Source: Erythrocercus mccallii
Lineage: Eukaryota > Chordata > Aves > Passeriformes > Dicruridae
Length of the DNA stretch: 64,000 nucleotides
Direction: 5' to 3'
NCBI GenBank assembly: GCA_013397435.1
Contig: VZRG01000190.1
Span: forward strand, 124,001-188,000
Numbering within the stretch: position 1 is the stretch's first letter; each line of letters starts with the position of its first letter. Shown here piece after piece: positions 11,961 to 27,300 of the stretch. A program made the position numbers and the translations under genes. The notes below the pieces were generated by a model, which saw only the letters and a program-made list of their open reading frames with translations, was not told the DNA's origin and ran no database searches.

Positions 11961-12335
11961 AGCTGGTAGAGTTAGAGACCTTGAGAGATGATACCAGCCA
12001 AATATTCCTCCATTCAGCTTTTAAAGATAGGCAGAGGCTCCAAATCCAGGCAATCTATCCCTGTGGTGTTTTTTCCACCCGCTTAAAAAGGTTTTCCTCC
12101 TGTCTATCTCAAAACCACTACTACTGCAATTTAAGCCCATCACTTCTTGCCTTATCCCCAGAGGATATGGAGAAGAGTTCATTACCTCCCTCTTTGCAGC
12201 AGTCTTTAACATATTTGAAGACTGTTATCATGACTGTCTCACAGTTGTCTTTTTCCTAGACTAAACAATCCAACCCCTGTCAATCTTTCTCACAGAAATT
12301 CTACTTCCAGTCCTTCTCATCATCTTTATCATTTT
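11961..12335 (-). mobile_element. Old CR1/L3-like LINE 3' fragment, antisense
   Basis: Read on the plus strand this follows the reverse complement of a CR1-family 3' region. It starts with a ttagagaccttgagagatga block. Next is a part resembling the usual 'frame preceding the cccatcacttcttgcc' segment, then an atttgaagactgttatcatg segment, and then cctagactaaacaatccaac. The order and spacing match the amniote CR1/L3 consensus as I know it, but divergence is high, so it is an ancient copy. Only 3' untranslated sequence is present and there is no reverse transcriptase frame. The 109-codon frame over it (11930-12259) is incidental. Confidence 0.8.
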
Positions 12336-15300
12336 CCACTACTTTCTCATATTTTGCAGCCACCATCACACTGTCGTCTCTCTGCCACATTCTGGGGTTT
12401 TATCTTTGTGATGGGAATAATTTTTCTCAAGGTGCACAAGCACCAGCTGGCACAATTCAGGCTTTGGTGATGGGGCACTGCTGTTACACCAGTAAATAAG
12501 AGCAGAATGCCATGAACCACATTACCAGAATGTGGAAACGTCACCTTAGCCATAGACCTCAGGGCTCTACATTAAAATATGGAGAGATTAAATACCAGTC
12601 AGCTCAAGCTGATCATTGGCATGAAAGGCTGCTTTGCTTTGGTTTTCTTTTCTTTTTTTTTTTTTCCTTTCATTTTCAAAGAAGAATTCTAATGAAAAAA
12701 TGTTCAAATGAGCTCTATAAGCAAAACTTCTCAGGAAGTTGACTGCCTTTGAAAATATTGGGAGGCATAGTTTTCTTTTCAGGTCAAAATAGTGATTTTT
12801 ATTTTATTAAAATCAACTGTTTGAAAATCTGAAATTGCTGGGAAAAAAGAATGCCTGGCAAGTATGCCTAAGTATATGAAAACCACCGAGCAGGTCTTTA
12901 ACTTGTGGTATGCATGCTATTTCCATCTGTGTCACTAGCAACCATTCCAACAAACCACTCTGATCTAGTATCATAAGCAACAAACTTTACCACATCTATT
13001 CTATTCCTAAAAATACTACCTGGAATCACCATGAAGTGACAGATCCAACACGCCAGGGGTGACTAATGTTTATGGTGTTCCTCTACACACAAGAACACAA
13101 GGTGTCTATTATATAAATTTGGGCTGTTTTCTTCATGCCCCATAGATCTCTGAATAAATACAACTTAAAAGGGAAGATAATTATTTCAGCACAAGTCTTA
13201 GTATAGAGATTTGGAGCAAGAAGGTAAATATTTATTCCTACATTTATTTCTTGGAAAGCTGTCTCTGTAAACTGTTCCAGGCTGTAAATTCCTCTCTGAA
13301 TGTTAATTTCAGGCATATCTCAGATAGCTTCAGAGTGTGCTTTTGTTTCAGATAAGGTATAAATGGTTCAGAGACTTATCCGTGTCTCTTCTAAAGGTAT
13401 TTATTTTGCAAAATTAAGCTATAAGTATCTTGACAAAGAGCTTCCACACCTATTTTTTTCTACTTTTCCTTCCACTGAAATTAGAAGAACACAATTTAAG
13501 ATTATACCTCCAGCACTGTCTTTTGCTAGATAAAACATAGCAAATGCAAGAGAAAGCAAAATTTAACCACTGGATATTGAAAGAGAACACATGGAGTTAT
13601 GGGCAAATTATCCCAACAGACCTGTTTAATGACACCCAAGTAACTGGCAACTGCAATAGTGAAAAGCAGGATGGATCCTCAAGTTGGCATCTAAACTGTT
13701 CCTGCTTTCAGGGATCCACTCTCAGAGATCATCTCTGAGGAGCCTTCTCAATACAGCCAGCTGGTTAGAGAAGGAACTGTGGGAATTTCACTGTCATGCA
13801 TATTGTTATCATCACTGTTTAACATTCAAAAGCATTTGGGACCTTTTGAAGATCCCACTCTCTTTGTGAGCACAGAACACATTAAAAATCATGGTCTCAA
13901 AGAGCTTGTTATCTAGCTGGCAAATAAAATAAAAAAGCCCAACCCTGAGACTACAGTGGAGGAGAGTTGTAATTGTAAGACAGAGACAGTTCTTTTCTTT
14001 GCAATAAAACAAGTACTGGAAAATACTGAATCTGTTAGTATAGCACTGACTAGGTTACATGCATGGTTTTACCCTTCAGTTTGGACATCTTCAGATCCTA
14101 CAGATCCCCGTGTTTTACTGGTGGCCAGTACCCAGAGCTTCTTAGTAAAGATGATCAAATCCAAATACCAGATGGAGAAAAAACTTTCCCTGGCATTACT
14201 GATGAGTTCTGCCCTTCTCCTTTGAAGCTTCCTTCCCCTCCAGCCAGTGGGGCATCATACATGTGGAGTGGGACAATTCAATGGGAAGTCAAAGGGAGAG
14301 GGCTGGTCATTATCTGTTCACCCATCCCAGTGTCAGAGGAGAACTCCTCTTCCTCACAGCTCCTGAAGGGTTTCTGGTAATCAGCAGGACCTTGTACTCT
14401 TCCTCCTGGCATCAGCAACTTTCCCCTTTTATCACATTTGTTGCTGACTCCTTTCAGTCTGCTGCTCTTTGCAGCTATCTGCCAAAACCAATATTCTCAC
14501 AGCTGCCAGAGGCAGCTTAGACTGGCACATCATAAAAGGCAGCAAGGGCCACATTCCCAGATTAAAATAAACCCAGCCACTTCAGCGCCTTCTGACAATG
14601 TGTTTGACATGCCTGTGCTGTGGCCTCACTCCTTGGCTCTGACAGGACACAGACATGGCCATAGCAGCTCACGTGGGCATCTTGCTCCTCTCTCCATATG
14701 CCCAGCAGGAGTGGCCCATAGGAGTGGCCCACAGTGCCAGAGACCTAATCCTGCTCCTCCCTCATACCTGCCTTCTTTCCTTGGGATTACACAGGGCTGC
14801 AGTTGAATACCAGACTGTTGCCCCTGGTAGAGCTTCCCTGCTAACATTTCCAGGACTATATGCACGTATTGTTAATGCATTTATTGCTGCCTTTTGATAC
14901 TGGTAGGAATAGGCAGGCACCTTCGTCATTACAGGACAATGCATTTTATTTTGGAAGAAGGTTATTCTTTGTGTCAATCCACAGCGGGTAGCAAAAGGGA
15001 AGGACATTCCTACACATTCCCAGCCAGCACTACAACCTTGTTTTCTGACAAAAAAATTATGAAACTGGCACAGAAGATTGCAATTCCAGAAGACAGGAAT
15101 TCCCAACCCAGGTGGTCCTTTCCCATTCGCCGTTCCAAAGCAAACTTTAGCTCGTAGACAATGTCTAGCAGGAAAGAACTCCAGTGCAAAATAAAAAAGA
15201 GCAAACCCTGGGCAGAACAGGATAAACATGGCTTGAACTTTCTGCTTTGGGTGAAAAATATACTTACAGGCTTTGAAGGTATAAGGCCTCTTTGCTTTTT

Positions 15301-18300
15301 AACTTAAGTCAGTCAGTAAAGTAATTTGAAATACTCTGGGGGGATATCCCAGTGTTTATGGGTCACTGAGGGTGAAAACACAACCTGAAGTCATAGGGTA
15401 GCAATCAGTGTTTGCTGAAAACTCACCTTACAAGGACACCAGCTCCCACATGTCCCTCAGCCTGCTAAAAAAATGAGGCCACAGGGTGTGGCAGACACTA
15501 ACCCTTTCCAAGGACCAGCAGAAATGCAGGGGTGTGTCTTTTATACATTTCTACTTCTGACACCATGAAGCAGGCAGTGTTTTGGGGCAAATGCCAGGCT
15601 GCCCTAGTGCCCGTTTTCCCAGATTCCTTGCTCACTGATGGTCTTCCCACTGTCATACTCCAAATGAGTTGCCAGATTTGCAGCATCCCTCCCTTCACCC
15701 CATGCTAGGATGCTTTAGACACAGAGGATGGTTTGTAGGATCAGTGAAACTTTACAGCCACCAAGAAGTATTGTTCCAACCTCTAGACTGCTGTCATCAG
15801 GAGGTTGACATCAGTGCTGCTGTAAAAACTAAAATCAATCAAAATCCACCAAAATTTGATCCAAGGAAATGTACCATGTCTGGAGACAGAAGCTGCTTTT
15901 TAACATAGCAATGCCAGTTAATTATATTTAAGGACATTTCTCTCAGGTGCAGTTAATGGATCCAATCAATAATTCTTTTAGGTCTCCCTCATTCTGCCTC
16001 TCTAGGCCTCTGAATTTTGGGGAAAATCTTTGGAGATTTGTGTTCTCTGTCTCTTCTGAGGGTGGGAGACATATCTTGTGCTAGGTAGCTTATCCATTCA
16101 TAGCATCTTTATAAACTGATGGTGGGAATGACTCAAGTATTTTAGCGGAGTTAAAATAGCACAAACTTCCTTATCAGATGCATATTCCTTACTCAGAGCT
16201 GTGCAAATTCCTCAGATTTTAGCCCAGTTATAAAACCAATGATATGAGTCTCTCTCCAGATGTGCCTGTGCTCTATATTGAGCAGGGAAGGAGATCAAAC
16301 ATTGTTTAGATTGTATGTCTAAATTTTGCATTGGTAAAGCCAGTGCCAGTGTGAAAGAAAAGGCCCTCATAAATTTCAGCTGTGGAAGCCAAGGATATGA
16401 TGCCTTTTAATCTATGAGCTGCCACTTGTATGCTTCATTAGCATACTCTGTTTTTTTAACTTCTTGGAGCTGTTTCTTAATTTTTGAGTGTAAAATTTTC
16501 CCATGAAAAGTCAAGGTGTCATCTCATTCAAAAGTCTTCCCTATGAAATGGCTTGTTTTCAGATGATTTTTTCCTTGCCAGAAAAAAAAGAAGATAAAAT
16601 ATTTCTCATCAGTGTTGCACTCTGTATCAGCCAACATGTTTCTCATTGAAGACGCAGTTCTGAGTTTGTTGTGACCTTGTCTCCTCCTCAGCTGAACTCT
16701 ATCTCCCTCCAAATATTTGGAGGGCAAGCAGTTAGTCAAACGGCATGTCTGGATTCCTTATCTAGCCAGGACAGCAAGCAAAGTTATCTGTAAACATGCA
16801 GGGATCTGTTGTATCTGAGCTGTGGTGTTCAGAGTGGAAGGACTTCCACTCTAGACTGGCTCATCCCTCTCTTTCTCTCATTTTAGAAGATATTTTAGGC
16901 AACAACTATAAGAAATTAATCTGAGCCTCCTGAAATGTTCCAGTGCCAAGATTCTCCTTACATTTGGATGAGAAATAATTTAAGCCTGATAACGCCTTTT
17001 ATTCCACTGGGTGAAACATTGGTGCTCTCCTCTCCTGCTCTGACATGGGATAAAACAAGTATGTGAATTTCCCATGAGTCAGATTTTTTTGTTCTCATCC
17101 ACTGCTATTTTTTTATGCTGTGATGCTATATGTGGAGTTGTACAAGAAGGAAAGATTGCCAAAAATATCAGCTCTTCCCAAACAGCATGACAGATCCAAT
17201 ATATGCAATACAGATGGAAAACGGCACAGCGTGGACACTTTTATTGCATGAAGATTCTCAGCACTGTCAAAAGCAGAGTGAAAAAACAATAGGTCTGACT
17301 TTCCTCCCATCTGTCCTGGTGTAAATCAGACATAAATCCAGGAGATCTGCACCTCTGTAAAACCAAGAAGTGAGATGAACGAAGAACTGGACCCATCTCA
17401 CCTTCTAATCCCTGCAATCATTCAAGTTAGCACCATGTTACAGACCAGCTTTTATGAAAGGCAAGAGGAGAAATAGGCTTAACTTTTATGTGGAAATAGG
17501 TGGTTTGCATAAATTCCTGTCCTCCCCTTTTTATATGCTTACAGCTTCTGAAACTTAGCAAATACAAGTTAGAAACCTAGATATTCTTTCAGGAAAGAGC
17601 TGCAGCACCTTCAAAACAAAATGTCTAATCACTGCTGTCCAGATTCCTCCCCATCTCTTGTTTAACCCTCCCCTCTATATTACTGAAAACTCTCCCTGAT
17701 TCTCAGCCTATTTCTAACCTACCAGAAATAAGATGTGAAATTTATATAGAAGCAACACAAAAAGATATGACTGAGAAGAAGAGAAATAGCTGTCTGCAAA
17801 ATCATGACTAGTCTGCACAAGATGAAAACAGTATAATTATTCATGGTCTTCCAACTCAAGGACAGAGAAGAACAAAACAAACTGGAAAGTTAAAGACAGC
17901 TTTAGAAAAAAAAAAAAGGTGGTTCTTCATTCAGCTGTGGAAATGCTTGTCACAGGAGCTTGCAGAAAGTAAAGCTTTACAACAGCTCAAAAAGTGGTTT
18001 TGGGAGGAAAAAAAGCCCAAATTTATCAAGAAATGTTAAATGCTCAATACAGGAAGTCACCTGAATTTTATCATACCAGGGGGTATGGGGAGGGATATTC
18101 TGTATAAATAGGCTGCCTTTGCCATTATCCTGGACATTGGATGTGGGCTGACTTTGAACAGAGGGAGGGACCATTGGCCTGTCTCAATGATTGTTCTGGT
18201 GTCAATCCATGGGATGCAGCCTGCTGGGGCAATGTCTGCATCTCCTGCTCTGGGAACAGGAGATGACTGCAGAATCCACATGTTCTTCCAAAAACCACTC

Positions 18301-21300
18301 TTGCCTTGTGTTCATCTCCAGACGTCTGGCATTGCTTGTTGCCTACCCAGCAAGCCAGTGGTAGGAGACCTGGCTGAGTCTCAGGTTCACATGGGAGCTT
18401 CCTTCCTTCCTTCTTGATCCTGTCAGTGCCACATCCTGCTCTCAGCTGCACAGTGCCTCAAAATCCCTTTGACAGCCCTTGAAGGCTGTGGTCCAGAACC
18501 CTACCATTCAATTGTTGTGCTATGCAAGCCATTTAAATTATGGATAAAGAAAGAACAAAGTGAAATCTGCTCTCTGAGCCCAGCTGCACATATCATAGAG
18601 GGTTTTACAGCCAAAGCCCAAGGGGCACTGCAAACCCTGGTTGAGTCAAGAAGCCAGAAGATATTCTCCACAGGAGAGAGTTCAGTTCTAGTATACAACC
18701 CATCTGGACACATGCAGAAAGAAACAAGGCAGATGAGAAGAAATATGAGGGACATAGCTAGAGGATGAAGGCATAAAAACTGGCCCAAGCAGGATTGCAG
18801 AGAATTTCCCAGTAATACAGCATCATCAAAATTAAATCCTTCTTGAAAGAGAGTAGAGCATAGGATTGGAGAGATAAGGGTCTGTACATGCTGGGGGAAG
18901 GGCCAGATGACTGACTTTGCAATGCCTGAAATCAGACATCTGTTAAGGATTGTACGTGACAAACTCTTTGCTGAGAGTTAATGAGGTCACTTGAAATGGT
19001 TCAACATATAAATTTAATGAGGCAATAAAATTAATTAGAAATGGCATGGCTTGTAAGAGTTTGGATCTGAACTTCCTCACAGTTCAGGGCTATTTGTACT
19101 GAAGGCTTTTGTCTTGGCCCATTACAGAAGGAGAAGTGAGGAAGTAAACTGGAATTCATATCTATCTCTGTCTTTTAGGTGGCTGGGTGTGCATTCAGGG
19201 CAGAGTTTAGACTGCTTTCATTTATTTTTATGAAGCACTGAAATCATACTACATGTACAAAACTTCATTGATTGAATCTGTCTAAAGTAAGAGATATTTA
19301 GGTCCTGTGACACTGAAGACAGTGAAAAGTGAAACTGGTAGCTGGGAAGAAAGACGTGAGTCTAAGAACCATTTAGCACCAAATCCTCTAAAACTGGTAT
19401 TTGGCTATGTAAAATGTACACAGTAAAATTCACCATATATTTCACTCACTCTTCAGAACTTGCCAATCCATTAGTGTCTAGCCCTTAATTACTATCTTCA
19501 CTGGCTTAAAAATTTTTCAGGTTCCGGAATTAGATGACAACACAACTTAGAATTACCTTAATATTAGTCTTAAGCAGAGCAAACTCATTTTAATATGATG
19601 ATGTGTATCGGTTAAAGAACTTTCCTGGAGTGGTAGTTCAGATTTCCTGAATATAACCCTAGAAATTCTATCCATCCCCTGGGATGAATGTTCTGGACAC
19701 AAAAGTGTTACCTCTGCTTTGTTTTTTAATAAGAACCAGGCCCATTTGATAATCTTTGTGGAAAGAAGACTTAACAAATTGTATCCTGGATGGAGATATG
19801 TCTTTAGAGCAGGTTGGTCTTCTTTTGGAAGAAAACTTGCAAGGAGGAATTGGATTTCTGCAGGCACACAGAGGGATCTGCCACGCTACACTGGAAGAAG
19901 ACACTTGAGTGTTTACTCTCAAGGTTTGAATTACACTGTAAACAGATGAGATTCTCAAAATGCTAATTTCTAGGTGTCTAAATTAGAAAGACTATCATCC
20001 TGAATGAATACATATATAAAATTCTACAGAGAATTATGTATGCATTTTCAGTACATTAGATACTTATTGGAGAACAAAGTGTTCTCTCATACATGGAAGA
20101 GCTCAAACGGAAGATAAATGTGTAAACCATGTGCCATTCACTCACCTGTGCTCTGCAAAAGTCAATCCTATCATGGCAGCCCTTTCTGGTGTTGCTAAGT
20201 ATTGTTACCATACACAGGTAGACTGATAAACAGATAAATTAAGAAAGAGCAAAAATAATCAACAGTTTGAAGATGAGCAGGCTGAATTACACACTGCACA
20301 CTTCAGCCTACTGAAAGTGCCAGTGATATTTATGTGGCACAGCCTTCACTTAATAATCATTCTCAAAGATTGAGCCATTCAGACCAGGTGCATCTTATTT
20401 CAGGTACTCACCCAACCTATCTCATGTTGCATCTGGAACATGGGCTTCCTTCTGTGCCTGATCAAGGCTGGGAGGCTTGGGTTCTCAAGGAAAGAAAGCT
20501 GCTTCCAGGTTTTAGTGTGTTTGCTGAACCAATTGGATTAACATGAAATCATTAACACCTCAGCACAATGACTTTTGGACCCTGCTGTTGTTAAGAAAAA
20601 GCGCAACTGAGGCCAGTGCTGCAAGTCCAAGATCAACAGAAGGCAATGAGAGCCCTTTCATACTCTGATTCAAAGCTGCTGTGTGTCAAAATCTGCAATG
20701 TGCAATGGGGACATCTCCACTCTTGTACGGAGATGAGACTTTGCTGAAGCACTAACTCTCTCTTCACACAGACGCCTTGTTACCTTTTACTTATTTAACT
20801 TCCATTGCCGTCTCGTGTTGGCCTTTTAATCCCACAGTATCAACCCTGGCAATATCAGGAACGCTGACACTGGCAGAATGGTGGAATCTATGGGAGGATG
20901 TTGAATTCAAACACAGAGCAGGTAAATGATGCCACAAGACCTGTGAGCACCGGGGGCAGCAGAGGAAGAACTCAATTGCCTTTGTGCCTGTTCCTCATCC
21001 CTTCTGAGAGCCCATGTATGACAACTGTGTCAGACCAAAAGGGCAGCAACTCGAGCCAGATTTAAAACTAAAAACCACCTATCTTGAGCCCAGAAGCCAT
21101 TATATCATTGAATGGAGCACTTCTTCTCATGAGTGGAGCATATGTTATTTTGTCACATCATTTATAATTCTCGAGTAATGCTGGAAGATTTTTATCTCCA
21201 ACCTTTTTTTTTCATGTTGGGTTTTTCACAAGGTAAATGAAAATCCATCTCACTTGGCTGAGTTACAGAGCATAACTTCAAGGGCATTCTTTCATTTACA

Positions 21301-24300
21301 GACTTCTGTTGCTTTTGACATAAATCTTGGGAGCTGGACTACTTAGAAAGCCGCAGGACATCCCAGTCAACATTTCCTATTTTTTCCTTTCAAAATATTC
21401 TTGTTTTCATTATAAGGTACTCTCAGAAAGGGGAAGGTTTTATTAATTTTTTTGGTGAAATGCTACAAATATGAGGAGATCAAGAGCAGAACCCATGTCA
21501 GACAAAATCGTAGCTGCTAAAAGTGATCCATTGAGTCTTACTACATTTTGCATATGTGTGTATTTAACCTCCTTGTTGCTACAGGATTTTTTGTTACTCT
21601 TTCTTCCCCCTCTTCTAAGGGCTGATGGAGTTTTAAGATTCCATGGCTAAGATATTTTAAACTTCAGTATTAACTGTATATTTCCTTTGGGATATCCTAG
21701 GTAAACTGAATGCTGATTTTCTTGGCATGTTCTGCTAAAATTTTATTGGTATCAACATTTTCTCTGTCTCAGGTCACATGGCAGCAAAGTTCTTCCTGAA
21801 AGTTCAACAAAACCCACACTAAGAAAAAGGCACTATTCCCTCATTTTAAACCATTATAAATTAGGCTCTAGGGAGTAGGAAATTATGGGAAATATTCCAA
21901 CGTGTTCATCTGTATACAAGAATCAAACATGGGAATATATGGATCAGGATCCTGGCGATAATAGAGTTAGAAAGAAATAAAATATAGAAGAAACACATCC
22001 CTTGTAAAGAAATACTTGTAGGCATACAGAGATATGCTTCAGTGTGTGAATATATACAGTCATCAGACAAAACATGACTGTAAAGTATCAAAGTGAAAAC
22101 CCTTCAGAGAGGGTTATGACAGAGAGATCTGACATGTCACTCATTTATGATGTTCCCAGGCTGCTTTTTTAATGCAGCTGTAATACTAGACAGCAAAAGG
22201 CAATTTTGAACATGTGTCTATTTTGGGCGTGTGCATTTTCACAGAAATCTTGGAAAGTGTGTCCATAAATTTGTGTCTTATTCTGAGAAGACCCACCTAT
22301 CCTCCAGCGAGATGTTCTACAGGTTCTCACTGTTGCTATCACTGAGCTCTCCAGGCCCTCTGTGATTTCTGCAGCCAGTCCTTGGGTTGCCGTGTTTGGT
22401 GGGTTTTGTGGTACCACATGTTCCCATGTCAGGCTTCAAATTAAAAGCATAACTAGAAGAACCTATGTGCATGTGGGGCTCAGAAATGGAAAGAAGGAAA
22501 CCCAACCACTTCTGTTGGGAGCTGTCTGTGGGAGGCAAGACAAGGGGATGAATTTAGACATAAATCTGTTCTCAGTTAGGTGGGCATCTCATATCTTTCA
22601 GTCAGAACATTTCACAGCATGATATTATTTAATAATAATCATCAAACTTTAAAAAACAACAAAAATAACAACCAAAAAAAGAAAAACAAAAAGCACTAGC
22701 CCTCTCAAACCTAATCAAAGCATCTTAGAACTAAAGTACAGGTAATTAATGGCAACTCATTTGACTATGTAAACTATCACACTTGGAAAAGATTTTGAAT
22801 TTTGAGTCGGGACCATAAATACTCTACACATAGCTCTCCGTATAATCAGTTTTCAGCTGGGATCTGAGTGAATAACTGATCTGTTCCAGCTCACTTTGCC
22901 ATGTGCTCAGCTGTGCCAGTGCTGTCTGCCTTAACATCCTGCTCTGCTGTTTCTCTAAAAACATCACCATTCACTACACCCTGTTAGGTCCTTTCAGAAG
23001 GCACAGTCTTTCAAGGATGCCTTCAGTTAACATAGTAAAGACTCTGCTTAGAGATTGTGTAGTCTTTCATTGGGAAGGAGAATTTTTGGAGACCAGACAA
23101 GTATGCCTGTTGGAAATTAATTTACAACTATTGGTGGAGGAAGTGCAAAGGTGTAAATTTGTGACAGGGAAAGGGAAATTTACTCTATTTAATTTTATTT
23201 AGTATAAAGATGATAGTAAGCCATATGTGCTTCTCATTCCTGTGGTCAATGTCTTGGTGGGGAAAGACTTATTGAGTGCTCTTTGGGAAAAGGACTTTTT
23301 AGGACCTTCTTTATGTATTGGAAAAATATCTAACAAGTTTCTGTTAGAATAGCAATGACATCACAATAGAAAACAATCTTCATGGGAATTTTCTAGAAAG
23401 ATGTTTGAAGGACTTTATAGAAAGAGGTAATAAAGGAATATTCATAGTCAATGTGCACAATTTATCATGTTGGGAATGAAATCTCATGTGTAAGACGGCC
23501 TTGGATGAGAAAAAAAAGAACCACCTTAACAACACTAATCATCAAGAACTCTCGCTGCCCAGCACTAGACTCTTCCATAATGCAAATTGTTCTGGGTTTA
23601 TTTCCAAGTGTCAAAGCCCTGTGCAGGATTGGATGCTTACGTCTAGATGCCCTCTCACATCAGGACATCCCTCATCCATGCCCATGAGCACTCTGAAAGT
23701 TTAGGTGTCCCTATGTGCTCATGAACACTCCCTGATGTATCAACCCTTTGGAAGTTTCTGTTGGAATGGTAATTGAGGAAATCACAAGCCTGCACTATTT
23801 ATGGAGATCATCTGGTCTCGCAGTTCACTATGCAATATGGAAACAACATGTAGCTGGATATCAAAGGCCATGATAGCTGCAAAGGGCCACATCTTTTTCC
23901 AATATCACTACTTTGAGGGGGAAAAAATGTCTCCTTTCTGAGCTCTTCTCGATCATTGATTTGACTCAGAGCCTGCAAGGAAGGTCTGCAAGTCAAAAGG
24001 TATCAGTGAATGGTTTGTGAGTTATTTTGTGAACAGAATACAGATCATTAAAGCCAAGTTCCCTTCTGCTTCTAATCACTTCGCCTACAATATAATCCCG
24101 TTACAGCAAGAGAAAATACAGAATGAGTGAATGGCAGAGTGATGTTCATGAAGAAGAAACAAAGAGCATTTGGTTGCAGTCAGGCCTGGACTAAGCTCAA
24201 GGCCTCAAGTGTACGGTTGACAAAATACAGGTAGGTCTGAGAGCAGTTAGCACATTCCTTACAGTGTAGGGAACATGGTTTAAAATGGCAGGAGCAACAT

Positions 24301-27300
24301 GGATCTGGAGAAATCCAAAGATGTGATTTGACTCACATCAGTCCCTAATTTGCTGCTTCTATATAAGATCACTGGAAAATCCAGTAAAGTTGGCAATGAG
24401 CTTTTGTTGCCCATGGCAAAGAAGCCACACCCTTGACGTTCGTCATTCAGAGCTCTGCTGTCTCTGTACTCTGAGCCCATGTGCTACAAAGGCAAGGCCA
24501 GGCAAGCTGAGGAGAAAATAAAGGCAGGTCTGTGGCATCCCCAGAAGGGCCACAACCCTGCCCGTGTCTCTGAGCATAGCCACTTCATGGAAAGAATAGC
24601 AGAGAGTTACTTATATATCCAGGAATCCTCATAGCTGCAAAGCATTTCCAAATTCCATGGCACTGACAAAGCAGGCCAAAATTTGTTTCAAGTTTTTACT
24701 TTTCTTCCACCTTGGCAGCTTTGTTCTCTTTAAAGAGAAAATCTGTGTTAGTTTCTGCAGAGTAGACAGAAGACATGCTGCTCCCTTGGTTTGCCTATCC
24801 CTTCATGACTATGCCAGAAAGAGATGGGGAATATGTTACTTTGTAAATTCTTCCCTGTCAAAGCACTTGACTTATACTGAAACATGACTAGTCTGCTTCC
24901 TAGACTGTCAATTCTGATTTACCAGTCCTGTGTTCTCAGTCCAGTTCCACAAGCAACAGGAGCGGCTATAAAAATAGTAGCACAAGTACAATGAAACTGA
25001 ACGTGGCTTCAGGATGGGATCACATTCCAGATACATTAGTCAGTTGACTTCTTGGTAGAGGAATCCCTAGAAAAAGAAAAAATGCTCATTGTCCCCCTTT
25101 CTTTCCATAAGAAGGCTGTTGGGGGAAAGGGCTTTCTCTCCATGCACCTCTGTTTTCATCACAGATGTTCGTGCCCTGGTTAATTTTCTTCAGTGCTTTG
25201 ATGACCTCAATTTCAAATGCTGTAGAGAGAGGTCTTCCACTTCTCTGAGACTTTCCCACTAACAGGTCTGCCTGTTAAGTTATTCTATGTCCCCACTGAT
25301 CCTATCTCCTCAGACTTTGTGAAATCATTCCTTTTAAACATGATTTTCTTTTTTTTTTTTTTTTACATCATATGTAGGGAGGAGAAGGAGTTGCATCCAT
25401 AACTTGTCTCATCTTCATTCTGTGGAGAGTTTTCTTTGACATACACAAAGACCATTAATGTTGATAACATTATATTTCTATGTGGCATTTCTTAGCCACA
25501 TTTATGTGCTCTTGGCCACACACCACACGACTGCAGTGCTGAATGTATTATAAGACATAGACAGAGATGGAAGAAGGAGGATTAAGAAAACAAATGTTAA
25601 ATGGAACTGTAGATAGATTTGATATCCCAGCTATTCCTTATCCCTCAGCACACACATTTATTATTTGTACATTTCCAGCAGTGTAGAAAATGCCTTTTCC
25701 AAATTCCATGCACTGAAAAAAGGGTAGTTCCCCTGATGAGGGGGATCTCAACATAATTTGTTCTGCTCAGACCTTCACCTCTGAAACCTCTAAGACATTA
25801 CTACTTTATGTATTTATATGCTTAAGAAACAAAATGTCAGATTTTATATAAAGGCTACATTACTGTCATCTAACCTAAAAATGATGAAGTCTCCAACCAC
25901 GGAAGGGCCACAGTGCTAAAGGAGTCAGCAATTAGCCTCAGAGGCTGAATGAGAAAGAGAGATATTTCTGTTTAGAAGGGAACTCTTTTATGTTCAGACT
26001 TCCTTGGTTTCTTCAGCTTCTAGGAGTCTTGAATTTGAGACTTCTGCAGTTTGCCTCTGCAGGTACTTCTGCTAGCCACAGAGTGCTTTGGATAGGCAAT
26101 GCTAGCTTTGAAGCTGGCAGAAGTCTGGAAACTTTGTATAAAACAGGGCAGCTTCAAGAAGGAATTAAATACAGTCAACTGTGGCCCTTTTCCTGACAGC
26201 AGAATAGAACTAATGACTGTTAGTCACACTTGCAGAACAATTAATACATTTTTCCTTTGCTAAACAAATACAATTTGCAAGACCAAACCATACAAAAGGG
26301 TGGAGGGTTTTTAACACATGCCAGTTGGATTTGGTTTCTGTGTCTCCAGATGGCAGCAAGTACAGAACAAGGCCACATTTCTCGGCGTGAACAAGAATCT
26401 CCATCTGCAGCCTCTGTGTGCCACAAAGCCTGTGACTCATCCGACTGCTTTGTACTGGCTGGGCTACTGCTGGGTTTGTGTAACCATGTCCTCCCAGGAC
26501 TGGGCTCCCAAGTGCCTCAGTAGGCCCAGATCTGCACATGGTTAAGTCAGAAGAAGGCAGATCTAAGCACATCAAGGATGTTTACCAGCCACAGAATTCA
26601 GGATTCAATTTCTGACCCTGAAAGCTCATCTGTCCCAAAAGCTCTGGGAACGATGCCCAGGACAACCGACTGACCTGCCTGCCCATGTGTTTTATACTCA
26701 GATTGCAGAGCACTTTCCAAAGTTTTGAAACCATTCACATTCCCAGAAATGTGAATGAAGACAGGTCATGCCCATCTTTACAGACTGAGCACAGATGCTT
26801 TTCTCGTCTCTTTTCTTCAGCAAACTCGACCAACCCCTCCATTTCTGTGGAGCTCACTAGGGAAAGGAGATGTCCCCACACTTTGTGTGACCTGTCCCCT
26901 CTGAAGGAGAGGCTTGCCTGCAAGACAGAACAATAGTTTCATACCAGTAGAACCACCAGACAGTGGCAGTGATGTAACAGTCCTTCCAATGCATTTCCTA
27001 ACACCCCTCTAACAAAAAGTACTGAAATGCTTCATAACCATGGGCTTAGGTGAGTGTAAGTCTCTGTCCAGCTGTCCCCTTTGTATGCTGGTGAACTCTC
27101 CTAAAGCCATAGAGATGAATGAATCAAACCTCTTCTGGTCTTCCAGATCTACCTTCTCCAATCTTTAGTCATCCATTCTTTTAATACCCAGATTTTCATT
27201 CCTCAGTGAAAAGTAATAATGTTTTTATTTTTCTATGCTGCTGTAGCTTCAAGGATCTGTAGATGTGTCTGAAATCCACAGGAGTAACTCAGGATGAAAT

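Noticed and set aside
14762..15229. 155-codon frame, minus strand, with hydrophobic start
   Set aside because: Hydrophobicity comes from T-rich sequence. It overlaps several open frames on the other strand and shows no domain or splice context.
18501..18962. 153-codon frame, minus strand
   Set aside because: No recognisable motif, no acceptor/donor pair, and composition typical of noncoding frames.
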